Notes: generated by a model from the sequence alone, not told the origin. DNA of 64,000 bases from Bagarius yarrelli (GCA_005784505.1 VCAZ01000113.1:1325001-1389000); one strand, 5' to 3'; positions 1 to 12,905 are shown, counted from the first letter of the stretch. Numbers and translations are program-made.

Positions 1-1640
1 TAATAATGAAGGACGTTGTAACGGCTCCACAGGCCGCATTGTCCAAAATGAGACATGCAGTTCTAGGAAGATTTCATTATACCTTGTTATTAAAAGCCTC
101 GGACAGGTCATAGAAAATGAACGGCGTTGGAGTGTAAAATAAAAAAGGGCTTTTCCATTAGTTTGAGCATTTATTCTGAGGATTTATATGCGCAAAGAAA
201 CCTAAGGATATAACTTATTTCTAAATAAATAACTATAAAAAATGTATAAAATCATCTAGTGCTTCAGAACAGACTTCTCATTCTCATACCAAAAGAAAGG
301 AAAAAAAAGAAATAATTGGAAGTAAAAAAAAAAGACGGAGGTGAGGTGGTGGGTGTGGTTGGGTTTTGTTAAATTTGGTCAGAATGAGAGTACTGAGCGG
401 TTTGTTCCTCTTTATTCTTCAGAAGAAGAACTTTAGATACACAATCTGAGAAAACGATAAAATGTTTTGAAATTCTAGCACATTATCCTCACGTTACATC
501 GACTTTTTGCAAATTGCCAAAAGAGCAACTTGTGTTTTTTACGTCAGATGATCAATAAAACTAATAATAAAATTAGATTGTGTGTATAAAACATTTGTTA
601 TTTATTAACACCTCACCTAAGATAATTAACCCACATAAATGGTTATAACACCTATTTTTGCAGGTGTTAACAGACATACAGAGACTAATGTTATTTTTGG
701 CCTTTGATTGACGACATGGAAGTCCAAATTGGTTGTTGTAGCTTAATAAACATAAATATTACCTTATCCTACATCACACCTTATCAAACGTTATTATCTT
801 TCTGTTTATATAAGTTTGGGTTGTAAAAAATAGTTTTGTTCCTAAAAAAGGATTTGAAAATACAGTGGAAATAGCAGATTTTTGTGATCCAGTTGAAATT
901 GTTCAAAATGATTTACACTCAATGGGAAATAACATCTTATATTATAATAAAGTAAAAGAACAGTTTAGAAAAAGATAAAAAAAAAAAAAGCCCTTAAGAA
1001 AACAGCTGGTTACACATTTGGGCATGTAGCTGTGTTTATAATATATCCATTACATTTAATTCAAGGATCAAAACTTATCAGCTGTCATGTAATAAAATGT
1101 TATAATTCAACCTTAAAAAAAGATCAGCAGTTTATCTATAATTTTAAAAAGCAAAAAATATTCACGCTTTTGTCTGCTTGATAAATCCGTAGTCTGTAAA
1201 GAGTTTAATAAACAGTTTCTACAAATAGAGAAAATAAAGCAGGACGGTGACATCAGCCCGAAATGAAGAGCTGCTAAGAGTTTTATAGCAACAGTAGAGG
1301 AGCTGCAGGCGGATCACACGAGGTCTGATTACTTTTTTTAACAGCCATCCTTTAATCTTTTTATTTTCTAAAAATATGAAGTTGATGGATTAAGAGATTT
1401 ATTCCCCCCAAAAAATTGCCAAATAAATAACCATAAATTATGTGAAAAAAATTTGTTGTTCAAGCATCTTTAAAATTTTTGTATGACTTTAATATATTTA
1501 ACTGTGCATACATCAAAAGACAAAGACACAAAAAAATTATTTTTAAGCCAAAAAAACAACAACTATGTTGCCACTGTAGGAGTCCCAAGCAGGGCTCTTA
1601 ACCCCTTAATGGTTCGCTTAGTTAAATGCGATAAATGTTA
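1..1640. other. AT-rich interval, nothing recognised
   Basis: AT-rich sequence with many short poly(A) runs. I see no exon, no RNA gene and no repeat family shared with the rest of the window. Confidence 0.4.
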
Positions 1641-1644
1641 GTCC

Positions 1645-1690
1645 AAATTTGGCGCATTTGGAAGACACCCTAATCCAGAGTGACTTACAT

Positions 1691-1787
<97 letters not shown>

Positions 1788-1950
1788 CACACACACGCGT
1801 ATATAAACGCATACGTATATACACACACACAGCTGAACAATTGGAGGTTAAGGGTCCTGCTCAGGGGCCCAGCAGTGGCTACTTAGTGATGCCGGTAATC
1901 AAACCCTGATCTCTTAATTAGCAGTCTAACACCTTTACTACTGTGCTGCC
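1645..1950 (-). mobile_element. tRNA-derived SINE, family A, with internal microsatellite
   Basis: Reverse-oriented copy of the SINE best seen at 20368-20545. The left side has the 3' domain (CCAGAGTGACTTACATTT) and the right side has AAGGGTCCTGCTCAGGGGCCC and the tRNA-like head. A CT then TA array has expanded inside it. Confidence 0.8.
1694..1783. repeat. (CT)n-(TA)n microsatellite
   Basis: About 21 CT units run directly into about 24 TA units, inside a family A SINE. Open frames here encoding serine-leucine or tyrosine-isoleucine runs are artefacts. Confidence 0.97.
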
Positions 1951-1954
1951 AATT

Positions 1955-3650
1955 CTGCTGCCAATCTGTCAAATGTAAATGTAGATTAATGCGAACAAAC
2001 ATTTGTGTTCAGAATAGCAAATAAAATGTAAAGAAATAAGAAGTGTGCAAACTTTACTCTGAACAAACACCTCATTCTCACTGATCCATAAATCACTGCA
2101 CGTCAGTCAGCCTTTCACATTCTGCTGCTGAACTCCAAATCCACTTTTGCATATTCTTCATATATCATTTACTCGTTTGCTGATCTTAGGGTTTTATACA
2201 GTATTATACAATATAATCCTTTCCTTTATAACTGCTGATTTATAAAATTAAATCTGTCACCACACCAACCTGCTTAAACAACCATCCAGTGTCTTAAGCC
2301 TCATGCTCCGGAACCCCAGCCCATGCCAGTTTTATTGTGATCCATGTCTATGGGACCGGATCTCCAGATCTAGATGTTGGGGCTGTAGGTAATAGGAAAA
2401 GTTTTCACTCTTCAGTCTGGCTTATGGGAGATAAGGCAGGGATGATTGTGCATCATCCCGATCGTAACAGCACGCCTCTTCTCTTAAAATTTATTCTTTG
2501 CTAGCGTCGTTATGACGGTCAGCGGAAGGAGGAAGGCAGTCGGGGATACGGCTAAATAACAAGTTACTCTGCAAATGCAACAGAACCTGGTCGCAATTAG
2601 GAGGCATTTTTTCCAAAAGGTCAATGAATTCAGATAATATCCTTAGAGGGCGAAAATTTAATACCCTTTTTGGCTGAATTAATTAATTATAATATTAGGC
2701 CCGCTCAAGCGGGGCCGTTCTTTTGAGTGATTAAGTGAGCACATAGCTTTAAAAGTCACCTTAAACCTCATGGGTGTTTGGCCTTCTGAACCTGTGCATT
2801 GAACATACATCCATACAGTAGCCTTACATACTGCAGTAATACTGGACATAGAAGCTGACTCCTGCTTTTGACCGATAGCAAGGCATTTTACCTGGAGTCC
2901 TTCTACGTAGCTTCGCCTCCCATGGGGTTTAAAATCGTAAGAACTGATATGCTGATCTAGATAAAATGGTTTCAAGCATAAACTCCAGGGTTTCTTATAG
3001 AACGCTATAGAACCTGTTTGTGCGAATGACCAGGGGCATCTGATCAGGACTGGAATCTCATAGGACGTGACATAAAAAAAGTATGAGTGAGAGATTTGTT
3101 TTCACTTTCATTCTGGTAAAAGTAGACAAAGGTGTAGGACAAAGACAATGTTAATTTATGAAAAGATCGCCTTTTTTTGTTATAATTTGCTCCAGTAGCC
3201 TGACCTAAATCCTGCCTGACTGAGCTCGAAAATAAACCGTATTTATGCTTTTATTTATAGAGCCGCTGCTCCATATAGCGCACACATGCTCTGTGCATGA
3301 GGCTGCATCTTTCTTTACACGTGTTGTGATTGACCGCTTTTTAATCGCGATGTACAAATTGTAACAAACCTTATTTTATCTTTAACAATTAAGAAGAAAG
3401 TAATGTTTTAGGAATGGTTTAAGTCGAACTTTTCTGTTTATTTCGTTGAACTGAACCTTTTTTAAAAATAGCATTTTTTTAGCATTTTTATATATACACA
3501 TACATACACAGATACCCATGCGTATATATACCTTACTTTCTCACGAGTCTGCGAAAAAGGTTACTCGTCACATACAGAAGCGGTGGCAACAAACGCACAT
3601 TTTTTTTGTGGTTATACTTGTGCACTCGACTATCATTCAAATTTAACATT
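1955..3650. other. nongenic interval
   Basis: No recognised repeat family or exon. A 98-codon minus-strand frame (2975-2679) exists, but it lacks family signature, splice sites and coding bias, so I do not call it. Confidence 0.4.
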
Positions 3651-3654
3651 ATCG

Positions 3655-3840
3655 AACTTTAAACCTGGGCTGCTGTGACGTCGAGCAGTATGTCACATGA
3701 CAATATCAACTTGGTGGAGGTAGTATGTTCAAATTTTATTTGTACCACACAAGCATACTAGATAAAACATACTTTTTTTACAGTCGGGAAGTACATACCT
3801 AGTCAAATATAGTACATATGATAAGGGCCATAGATTTCCG
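3655..3840 (-). mobile_element. MITE-like repeat, family M, partial inverted copy
   Basis: On the minus strand this matches 44765-44830 through the series GTACTAC..CCRCC..GTTGATATT..ACATGAC..ATCACAGCA. It is inverted relative to the copies at 30.7 and 44.7 kb. Confidence 0.55.
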
Positions 3841-5290
3841 TTTACTGCAGCCACACTTCAGTTCCGTCTCCAGCTTGCTCATCAGATGATTCCCAATTTC
3901 ATATTCATCCAATCACTCACTGTAATTATGAAGTATACACTCTGTCTGCCTTACCTGTCATTACCGAGCCTTCATTCATTGGCTGTCTTTGGTTTTGAGT
4001 TTCATGCTGCTTGTTGAGTGTTTGATCTGTACTTTTGTTGTTTATGATGTTGTTGACCTTAATCCTTGCCTATTAGTTTACTTGCAGCTGTATTCGTCTC
4101 CGACGATCTCTTGTGTCACAAACACAGATAAGGATATAAAAGTTTTGATCATGTTATTGCTTTGGAGTTCTGATCTATACCACGGCTTGTTTCCGCAGGT
4201 TGAGTATCCTCTTGATGTGCTTAATCATACAATCCTAATTAGTCTTCTTTTCATCCTAATCCTGTCAATTGACACCCACAGCTGTGCAACATCACAGCTT
4301 CGATAACCTCCATCACTTGTAATATGTAATCCGCGTCCAGCAGGAAACTCACCTGAAACTTCCAGGCTGTTCGAAGATCATTTCGAATTTTGTTATCAAG
4401 CTGTAGCCAGTCCTCGCTTTCATTTGTGTGTTTGATTGATCGGTCTGCAGCAGGCCAGGTGGGGCATAAGGATAATCATTAGTAGTCTGTGGTTAATCTG
4501 ACATGCTGGGGTGAAGTCCACCCCCCATAGGATGCTTCTGTTCAGCTGTCTTTAACATTTTTATAAGGTTTTTGGTGAGCTGCACTAACACGTGCCTTAA
4601 ATACGTCTTGAGGGAAATAATCAACAGGATAGCCTAGAATAACCTAGACTTTGTCATACTTTTTAAAGTCTATAGAATTTGTTGTCTGGCTATAAGAATT
4701 CTATTCAGCCAGATTTGTGCAAGACCCAACTGAAACAGCAGTGAGCATTCCACTTCATCTTTTAACAGCAGCACCTATAAGGTTTCCTTTAAAGCACACA
4801 CATTTAATAAGATGTTGTTTTTATAACAGATTCTGATTAGCGTTTTTGGGAAAAAGTCTGTAGTGTTCGTCAAACGGTAGTGAACATGTACCCTGGGAAT
4901 AAAGTCACATGCTAAGCTACAGTTGATCTAAATCTAAGGGCTGTTAAAGAAAGGACTGTTGATTTTAAAAGCAGGCTATCGTTTAGCTGACTATCCATTT
5001 CATTAAGAGGATAAAAACCCATTAGCAGTGGAAAATAAACCTTTTTATTCTGACAAAGTAAAATTACCTCAGGGGATAACTGTGACTCAGCTTAATTGAA
5101 CATCCACATCCTGCCTTGTGTTTTATTCCTTACATCCTTACAGCTGTCAAGCTCCTCCCACCATTAGTTTGTCTTCTTAGGCTCTAAATGATTTATGATT
5201 CGACAAAGTGAAAAAAAACCACCTTTGAATGAAAAGTATTCGCATTTAAGTTTATATACAATTACCACATTTGACATATGCAAATTTGTT
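3841..5290. other. nongenic interval
   Basis: Mostly unique-looking AT-rich DNA. A 105-codon plus frame at 3989-4306 is hydrophobic and unlike any family I know. No repeat or RNA gene recognised. Confidence 0.35.
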
Positions 5291-5296
5291 GAAATT

Positions 5297-5425
5297 TAAC
5301 TGAGCAGTTAGGGGTTAAGGGCCATGCTCAGGGGCCCAGCAATGGCCAGTTGCTAGTCTTGGAAATTAAAACCACAATTTTTCGATTGGCAGGCCTACAC
5401 CTTAACAACTGAGCTATCACTTTTC
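5297..5425 (-). mobile_element. tRNA-derived SINE, family A, 3'-truncated
   Basis: Contains GGGGTTAAGGGCCATGCTCA, GGGGCCCAGCAATGG and the degenerate tRNA-like head in reverse orientation, lacking the 3' domain. Confidence 0.7.
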
Positions 5426-6690
5426 ACAAGTAGAGATGTAATAGGAACAAATCTTTACTCCTCTTTTTTTACTTCCTGCTAGGTTTCTTTCCTCCTAAAA
5501 CTACCAGCTCTAACAGAGCTCTTGTTTCTCACATGGGGAGGGTAAAGGTTAGGATGATGTCTCCAGCCTCTAAATTAATTTCCAGAAGAAAATTCCTGGG
5601 GTTTTTTTGTGTGTGCGCGTGCATGTGATGTTACAAACACACCTGACCCCGTGCACCCATGTAGTATAAACTCTAACCTCGCTAAACATTCCGGTAAATT
5701 CTTTTAACAAAAGCCCCCCATGAGACTTTGGACATTTCTTTAAAAACGCTTCTCTTATATGAATTTTAATCAGGCCTAATGTACTTATTCATTATTAATA
5801 AAGCAACACAAAATGATGCCGGAAAGAATATAAAAAAACCCATTTAAAAGTACATACACTGTAGAGTGGAGTCTTTAACTTATTCCGACAATAAATGTTA
5901 GAGCTTTTTCTACTGCATGTGAATAAAAATAATAATAAGAAAGAAAGAAATGGAAAAATAAAGTTTGCAGCATGTTTTAACGTCCTTTAAACATCCTTTA
6001 AAAATGTAGCATTTAGTTTATTTTACTAGAACTGCCCTTCAGCTACACTGACTCAGAAGCACTGAATACTGAATGACAAACAGTAAAAAAGGTCAGGATT
6101 TAAGGACATTAAAAAAGAGAATGTAAGCGAGACTGTACATCTCATTTACATTATTTTGGAATATTCTACATTTTAATCTCTCGTCCCTGGTTTGCCAGGA
6201 ATCTCCGATTCGATCTAGTGGACTTAATTTCAGGGAGAAATATTTAAATGCTGTTCATATGGCAAATAAAATGAAAAAAAAAAAAACCCCAACATGCCGA
6301 AGTCTGCCTTTTCTCTGTAGTATTACTAATGTCAGATCAGTGTCACGCCAAGAGAACGATCTCACCACCAAAAGACAATCATCTTTATTACCTCTTCATA
6401 TTCAATAACCGTAATGAATATTAATCACAACTCCCCTCACAGCGCTATTCAATTTAATTTCTCACTTTTCTTTACTCAAAAAGTGCAGCTCAAAAGAGAG
6501 ATGTGACGCTACCCGAATTCCCACAACTCGGTGGGAAAAAAAATCAATGCATATTAACCTGTGCTGCAAGTCCTGAGTGAAAACAGCAAATTACAAATTA
6601 CCTGCCTGATTACCGCTGACCCCAAATATCCTGCAGGCATGAATATTCATTAGAAATTTCAGTCCAGTCTCTCAAAAAAATATTAATTTC
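5426..6690. other. nongenic interval
   Basis: AT-rich sequence with no exon or repeat family recognised. The stretch 6580-6670 has a more even, CNE-like composition. Confidence 0.35.
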
Positions 6691-6696
6691 TGTCTC

Positions 6697-6698
<2 letters not shown>

Positions 6699-6730
<32 letters not shown>
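6699..6730. repeat. (CA)n microsatellite
   Basis: Sixteen CA units, followed by a non-repetitive GATTAATGAAATTC-type block (6757-6880) that could be regulatory. Confidence 0.95.
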
Positions 6731-6732
<2 letters not shown>

Positions 6733-6899
6733 CTCTCCCTTCGTGTACTGTGAATAAGAATGATTAATGAAATTCTCACACATACAAATTCATCATTGGG
6801 GGAGCCGGAATGGTAATAAGGATCCAATTAAAGGCCCAGTTGGATAGGAACAGTGGGGGCCTCATACTCCCTCTGCACATACTGCAATGAGGGCCAGTC

Positions 6900-7205
6900 C
6901 CCCCCCTCTCTATCTTGCCCACTCGCATCCTGATTTTCACCCTCTCTCTCTCTCTCTTTCACTCACTCTCTGACCCTCTTTCTCTTCTTGTTTTTTTTAT
7001 GTCTGTCTCTGTCTTTAGATCTGTCTTTCTGTCTGTCTCTTTATCTTTTTAGCGTTTAGTTTGTATGTTTGTCTGTCTCATTATATCTTTGTTTTTGTTT
7101 GTCTGTCTTTTTATATCTGCCTGTCTTTCTGTCTGTCTCTCTATCTTTCTATCGTTCAGTTTGTCTGTCAGTCTCTTTATCCTTCTATCTTCTTTTCTGT
7201 CATTG
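6900..7205. repeat. pyrimidine-rich CT/GTCT low-complexity tract
   Basis: Degenerate CTCT and TGTCTGTCTNTN motifs over 300 nt. Cysteine- and serine-rich frames reading through it are not genes. Confidence 0.85.
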
Positions 7206-7617
7206 TCAAATAAAATGACATTTTATTTGTTGTCTACAAGAAATACATGGTACGACCAGTTGTGAAATGTTTCTTCACCACTAAGCTCTAAAAAAAGAAT
7301 GAAAGAATAAAGAAAAAAGAAAAAATATGAGTGGAATGGTATGGCTGGAAAGCATGTGCATGATGAAGAGAGCAAATGTATATTGTATAAATATAGTGAA
7401 GAATGCAAGTGTCCAGGTGGGGGGTGGCTGTTATTGCAAACAGCAGATTTAGGATTTATATCATTTGAGGTATGATGTAAAACAGAAACAGTTCCTGTGG
7501 ACAGTTCCTTTAGGTAAGCAGTGCAGTGCAAATAAACATTTAAAAAAATAATAATTTTAAGTGTATGTGCAGAATCAGTTTAGGTTTTTATGGTTTTCTT
7601 TGTTTGTTTTTTCTCCC

Positions 7618-7799
7618 TTTATTATGTCTGTCTGTCTGTCTGTCTGTCTGCCGGTCTGTCTATCTGTCTCTATATATTTGTCTGTTTCTATCTAGTTGTT
7701 TGCCTGTCTGTCTGTCTGCCTGTCTATCTATCAATTGAGCTATCTCCCTCTCATTTACTACACACACTCTTTATCTCTCACTGATGCCCCGAGACAGAC

Positions 7800-7834
<35 letters not shown>

Positions 7835-7870
7835 TACTCTCTCTTTCTCTCTCTATCACCTACATAACAC
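7618..7870. repeat. (GTCT)n and (CT)n microsatellites
   Basis: A perfect GTCT run at about 7626-7650 with decayed units to 7735, then a (CT) array at 7803-7831. Confidence 0.92.
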
Positions 7871-8279
7871 ATCAGCCCATCCATGTCTATTGTCTCTTTA
7901 ACCCTACCTTCCACCCCCAACAAAGGTTACACAAGACTGGCATTCTGAAAATTTACATTTAGACTTATTTTTATTTAAGATATTTTTAGTGGAAAAATCT
8001 GTTTCTACCAGTCTGTGTTGTTTAAAAATCCACCTAGAAATGACAAACGCTGAACCCCGACCAGCTCCTCTTCCTGTCACAACTTCACCTCCATTCCAGT
8101 TCTTTATCTTTATTTATTGTGTCTTTACTTAAGTTTTAGGTCGGGGTTAATTACACAAATGTGAAAAGGTCTGTAAGGTAACCTGCTTGATTGAATTCCT
8201 ATGGTTTATGTGGACTGTGTCTGGGTTTTAAGGTTGCCTGCTCAAGCCCTAGCCAGTACTTTAAGACGTGAGCATAGAC

Positions 8280-9097
8280 CAGGGGTCGGCAACCTTTAAC
8301 ACTCAAAGAGTCATTTGGGCCAGTTTCCCACAAAAGTTAACATCGGGCGCCACAAAGCCCTTTTGAGATCAAAAATTTAGAAAACACTACATATATCGTT
8401 TTCTACCTTTATGCTATGTATAAAAACATTTTGTGTTGCATTTACAGAATCACTGCACTACTACAAAGAAAATGACATTTTATTCCTGCATGCTACAAAA
8501 GACATTTTAAACTCCGTAAAAAAACACTGGGGTGAATTACACTGTAATACAATGCTGAATTCAAATAATCCACCTGCGGCAAAACAAAAGCGCAAACCAA
8601 AATTTAGTCTGCTTCTGTGTGTCATCTTTTTTGTCCCGCACACCAGAGCACGCAGTCAGCTGTCAACCTGTTCATTTTAGATGGTTAGTGTAAATTTTTT
8701 GCTCCTGAACCTCAGCGCACAGCGTCTCCATATTAGCGATATAAGACGTCGCCTTTATTTTCACACAGGATTGTGAGCTGCAAGTCTGTGAGGCGTGAGC
8801 GATGTTTGTTTTTATATAGTTGATATTGGAGAAAACCTGCTCACATGCGTATGTGGATCCAAAGGAATTCATACTGTTTCATGTCTATCCCAGACACTTC
8901 ATGTTTCGCGTACTGAAATGTTATAAGATTACCATAGTCTTTAAATTCAAAACTTTAAAAAGCAAACTAAAATAAACTACATTTAAATGAAATATTCATT
9001 ATTTATACTGGTTATTTTTCTCTTAAGCCACAGGGATCTGCAGCTGAGGGAAGAAAGGGCCACATGCGGCTCCGGAGCCGCGGGTTGCCGGACCCTG
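8280..9097. mobile_element. non-autonomous hAT transposon with intact target duplication
   Basis: An 818-bp element with terminal inverted repeats CAGGGGTCGGCAACC and CAGGGTCCGGCAACC (two mismatches in 15). A perfect 8-bp target-site duplication GCATAGAC flanks it at 8272-8279 and 9098-9105. The 8-bp duplication and CAGGG ends are hAT hallmarks. It encodes no transposase, so it depended on another element. A diverged end of the same family lies at 14396-14511. Confidence 0.93.
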
Positions 9098-9479
9098 GCA
9101 TAGACAGTACAGGATGAGTCATGCCAAAGATAGTCTGTGACTAAAGATGCAACGATTTGTTGGTACTATTATAATCTAAGGGAATAAATGTGGTTTTACT
9201 GTTATTTAGCATTATTTGTGCTGCATCATTGCAGAAAAGAATTTGGCAGATTTCTTATATTCGCCTGTGTTCTTCCATAAGGCCCCTGTGCAGTTTTTTC
9301 CTTAAATGTATATAAATAAAGTGATAAAACATTTTTATTGATGATATTTTTCTTGAACTATGTTGTTTTTATGGCGAGCAGGACACAACAAGTTTGCTTT
9401 ATATGTCTAGGAGAAACCATGTGTTAGCCTTTGCCCCTGTTTAGCTGATAGGGTGAGAATTGGTTGGTGGCAAAATAAA

Positions 9480-9810
9480 GGAAAAAAAAACCTCTCTACC
9501 AAAAACACCCCAAATATCTCCTTATTCACTAAGTACATAAGACGGCGTTTACACCGCATGTATAAAGTGACCCATTCCAATTTTTTTTTCCTCTGATGTG
9601 GCACAGATAGGATATCACAACGACCATTTAAGCAGGAAGAAATCAAATGGATTCAGATTTTTTTTTTAGATCGGTGTTAGGCCTCATTCATATGTGGTAA
9701 TAAATGGGATATGAATCAGATATGTGCATTAGTTTCTGCCATGTAAGCAGACAGATCGGATTTTCACCTGTCAATGTGAGTCGAACGTCACCGAATAAGC
9801 GGCGCTATTT
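9480..9810. mobile_element. probable old DNA-transposon-derived repeat
   Basis: Contains phrases common in fish interspersed repeats (AAAGTGACCCATTCC, GTGGCACAGATAGG, GGATATGAATCAGATATGTG). No second copy in this window supports it, so the call rests on recognition alone. Confidence 0.4.
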
Positions 9811-10014
9811 TTTATAAAAATGAACGCTGTGATCAAAGCTACATTCTTCCAGGCTGCAACAAGAGCTCTTTTTTTTTTCTCCGCCTAAAGAAAGCGTTGT
9901 TTTGCAGACCTTTAAATATAATGCGGAAGCCAAATACTAAAAAAACCCCAAAAAAAACATGTTGAATGAGACAGATTAACATTTGTTCAGTTACATGCTT
10001 TTCTCTGTCACACG

Positions 10015-10190
10015 CACGGCAACTTTGCTTGTGCTAATTAACAATTAGCAAAGACTCGCCGGCTAATTGTGTTATTCCTTGTAATGAAGGAGCTAATTAC
10101 TAGAATGTCAATTTAGATTTAATTACTAAGAGCTTTGTTAATTCCCACTGAGCATACGTTACCGCTTTCCTAGATTCTTTTTCATAGCTG
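10015..10190. promoter_or_regulatory. candidate conserved noncoding element
   Basis: Repeat-free block dense in homeodomain TAAT cores, including GCTAATTAACAATTAGC (a near palindrome), GGCTAATTGTG and GAGCTAATTAC. Composition resembles vertebrate developmental enhancers; conservation is untested. Confidence 0.4.
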
Positions 10191-10544
10191 TTCTTCTAGG
10201 GGAGGGGGGGGGGGTCAGGATACCTTGGTCTCTGGTTAAAAAATCTGAAGTGAAGTGTAAATATAAAATAAATGAGAGAGGCTTCCTATATTTCTTATGG
10301 ATATGGGAAGACTTAACTATTAATGAAAGGCTTTTCCCCCTGAATTTCCAATTATAATATAAATTCTGAGAATCATGTGCTCTTTCTGGTCTCTTAGTAG
10401 ATATTAATTAAACATAAATAAATAGATTTGAATGTAAATGATTGAGTAGGTGTTCAGGAGCTGTTGCGTTCTCGTGTTTGTTCCGTTTAAATGTAAAAGA
10501 AATCAATTTAAAGTGCAACTGTCTCCTCCGTCGTCTGATTTTTC

Positions 10545-10870
10545 AATGTAAGATGTCGATTTTCATCCTAACTGCCTGACTCCTTCAAGCCTCTGCCAAA
10601 ATACCATAAGACAGGGTATAATATATATAATTACACCCACTTACATTAGCCATTATGCCAGTCGAGCATTCCTTGGAAAATGACACACGACCTGTCAAGA
10701 CTTCATTCACGCCATTAATAAGCATCATTAGTGTCTAGTTTGAATACCCTTCTTGCACATTGCAGTCATTTCAACATGTCATATATTTTAATTTGAGGCC
10801 AAAAATAGCCGAGAGGATATTATGCACTCGCTCAGCCAGTCTTTGTGATCTCTTAATGGTCAGGAAGTTC
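10545..10870. promoter_or_regulatory. candidate conserved noncoding element
   Basis: Even-composition, repeat-free sequence with CATTAGCCATTATGCC, CGCCATTAATAAGC and CATTCCTTGG (TEAD-like). Coding frames are broken. Confidence 0.38.
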
Positions 10871-11129
10871 ACTGTGTGACCTTGTGTGTGTTTTTTTTTT
10901 TTTTTTTAACCAAAGAATGTGTCTCTGGCCAACAAAAAAGAGGAAAAAAATCAGTATTGTTACCTTTTTTGTCCCCTTACACATGTTTCAAATGTCTTTC
11001 ATCATTTTTCCTATAGTGGCAATAATATGTTTTCGAGAACTGAAGTGGGACGAAATGAAAAAACAAATAAGGTTTGTTTTATTCTCCTTTGAAGTGGTTT
11101 ATTGGGATTCAGTACTCGGTTGTTATTTT

Positions 11130-11370
11130 GTATTGCCTCGAACTGTGCTGATGATGTCGGAGGATGAAAGGAAATCGCAAGGCAGCGAACCTCCCACACG
11201 TGCGGCGGCTGAAACTGAGACAAAACTTAGCGTTTGATGGAAGTCATTAACTTCTCCCTGCCTTGTTTACCAGATTTGACAAAAGCAGCTTAAGGGGCTA
11301 ATTAATTGTAAAAGCTTGGCGCAATGGGTAATTAGCGTGAGGCTGTAGTCCCTGATCTAGCTTGGCATTT
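11130..11370. promoter_or_regulatory. candidate conserved noncoding element
   Basis: Non-repetitive block with GGGCTAATTAATTG and GGGTAATTAGCGTGAGG homeodomain-like sites. A plus frame of 117 codons begins before it at 10884, but it starts in a poly(T) tract and has no family features. Confidence 0.38.
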
Positions 11371-11654
11371 AAAAAAAAAAAAAGTGAATAATTTACACCT
11401 CATATTACAAATAAACACCTCGGTGAGGGCTTCAGTGCTTAGCCATTTTATGTAACGTGCACTGAAGTGAATCGCTGGTGTTTTTCTAATGGTGGCTCAT
11501 AAATAAATGACAAAATTATTTTGTACCAAATTTGATAAGAATCAGCGCACACAGGTGTTTTTAACCCTTTCTATACTCATGTTCTATTCTAACGGCGAAC
11601 TAGAAATCAACGTATTGGCAAACGTATATTTATAATTTTTTTTTTTTGTAAAGA

Positions 11655-11805
11655 TATTTTTTTGCCTTTTTTGATAGGACAGAGAGAGATGAAATGGGGA
11701 AAGGAGAAGGGGAATGGGAACAGAGGGGACCGAGTCAGAATCGAACCCAGGTGGCCAGAGTGCATATGAGTGCTGGAGCCTTAACCCACTACACCATATG
11801 GGCCA
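11655..11805 (-). mobile_element. tRNA-derived SINE, family C
   Basis: On the minus strand it starts GGCCCATATGGTGTAGTGGG (A-box-like) with B box GGGTTCGATTCT at 11748-11737 and ends in an A/T-rich tail. The body differs from SINE families A and B. Confidence 0.75.
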
Positions 11806-11809
11806 TTTT

Positions 11810-12860
11810 TGATAACTATAAACGAATGAATAACTTATATATTTTTTTGTACTCTGCTAGAAAATCAGCCAGGACATTATTAGATTTCAGTGCAGGTTGT
11901 ATTTACCTTTGTCTGAATTATAGTGGTAGAAAATGAACCCCCTCAAATTTTAGAGTGTCACTAAGAAGAGAGAATATATAAGAAAAATAAAAAAAGAAGT
12001 ACTTTACGTTTCTACTTTAATGTAAGCATTATTATCCACTACTGTGGAGGATAAAATGACAAAGAAAATCAGTGCTGTATGTAAGCACAATAAAATGGGT
12101 TTCAACTCCTTTTGTTGGTCACATGACTACAAGGAGACCCAGTTTTCTGGTGTTTTACTGCCATTCAGAGTCTGTCATTTAAAAAAAACTTAATTATTGT
12201 ATTTAATTAGACTACTGATGTGCCTTCTAAAGCCAGAACCAAACACACAGGAGGTAGGAGCTTCTTTTCTTCTATCTGATCTGCTTAATTTTGCCTCACA
12301 CCGCAAGGATTTCTCAGATTCTCAAATCAGTCCCTGTCCAAGACTCACTTCTAAATCAATAGATCATTTTCAGTGGTTAGTGTAGGTTTGAACTGGAATT
12401 CTTTTCTGCTCATCCAAGGATATTATATATTACCTTTACCTAATGTCATTTAGCCTTTTGGGTATCTTAGGAGTTTTTATCAATGTTGATGAAACTAAAT
12501 ATTCATCCATATTTTTTTGTGAAAGGTACTTCATGAACATAACTAATGTCCGCAGAATAGAAATAAATAAAAATGTAAAAAAAAGAAATCGACACGTTCT
12601 GTCCATAGAATCATAGTCTACTGCCTCCGCGTGCCATGCATCAAGCTCTGACTTTTACGCCTCGTGCTGTACAATAATTAATAGCTGATTGTAAAAAAGA
12701 AACCGAATCGTGACATTTTGCTTGAAGTCGTTAACGGTGTGTCATTCCTCGGCAGTCGTGGCAGTATTAAATGCTGATGACTGATAGACGGCTATTTCCC
12801 CCATGATTTAGCCGAATCTTTAAAACTGTGTACGTGCAAAAGTGACTCGTTTTTCTTTAC
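11810..12860. other. nongenic interval
   Basis: No exon or repeat recognised. The stretch 12590-12840 is less AT-rich and looks unique. Confidence 0.35.
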
Positions 12861-12862
12861 AG

Positions 12863-12905
12863 AAAGGATGAGCTGAAGGACAATAAAGAAAACAGGAATA
12901 ATAAG
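12863..12905 (+). other. possible 43-nt microexon
   Basis: A strong plus-strand acceptor (GTTTTTCTTTACAG) and donor (AAG|GTAATT) bracket 43 nt. In the only open frame it reads KDELKDNKENRNNK, hydrophilic. I do not recognise the parent gene and no partner exon was found. Confidence 0.2.

Noticed and set aside
1638..1909. Open frames rich in Ser-Leu, Tyr-Ile or Arg-Glu
   Set aside because: They are translations of the CT and TA microsatellite inside a SINE.
2679..2975. A 98-codon minus-strand gene
   Set aside because: No family signature, no splice or promoter context, and such lengths arise by chance.
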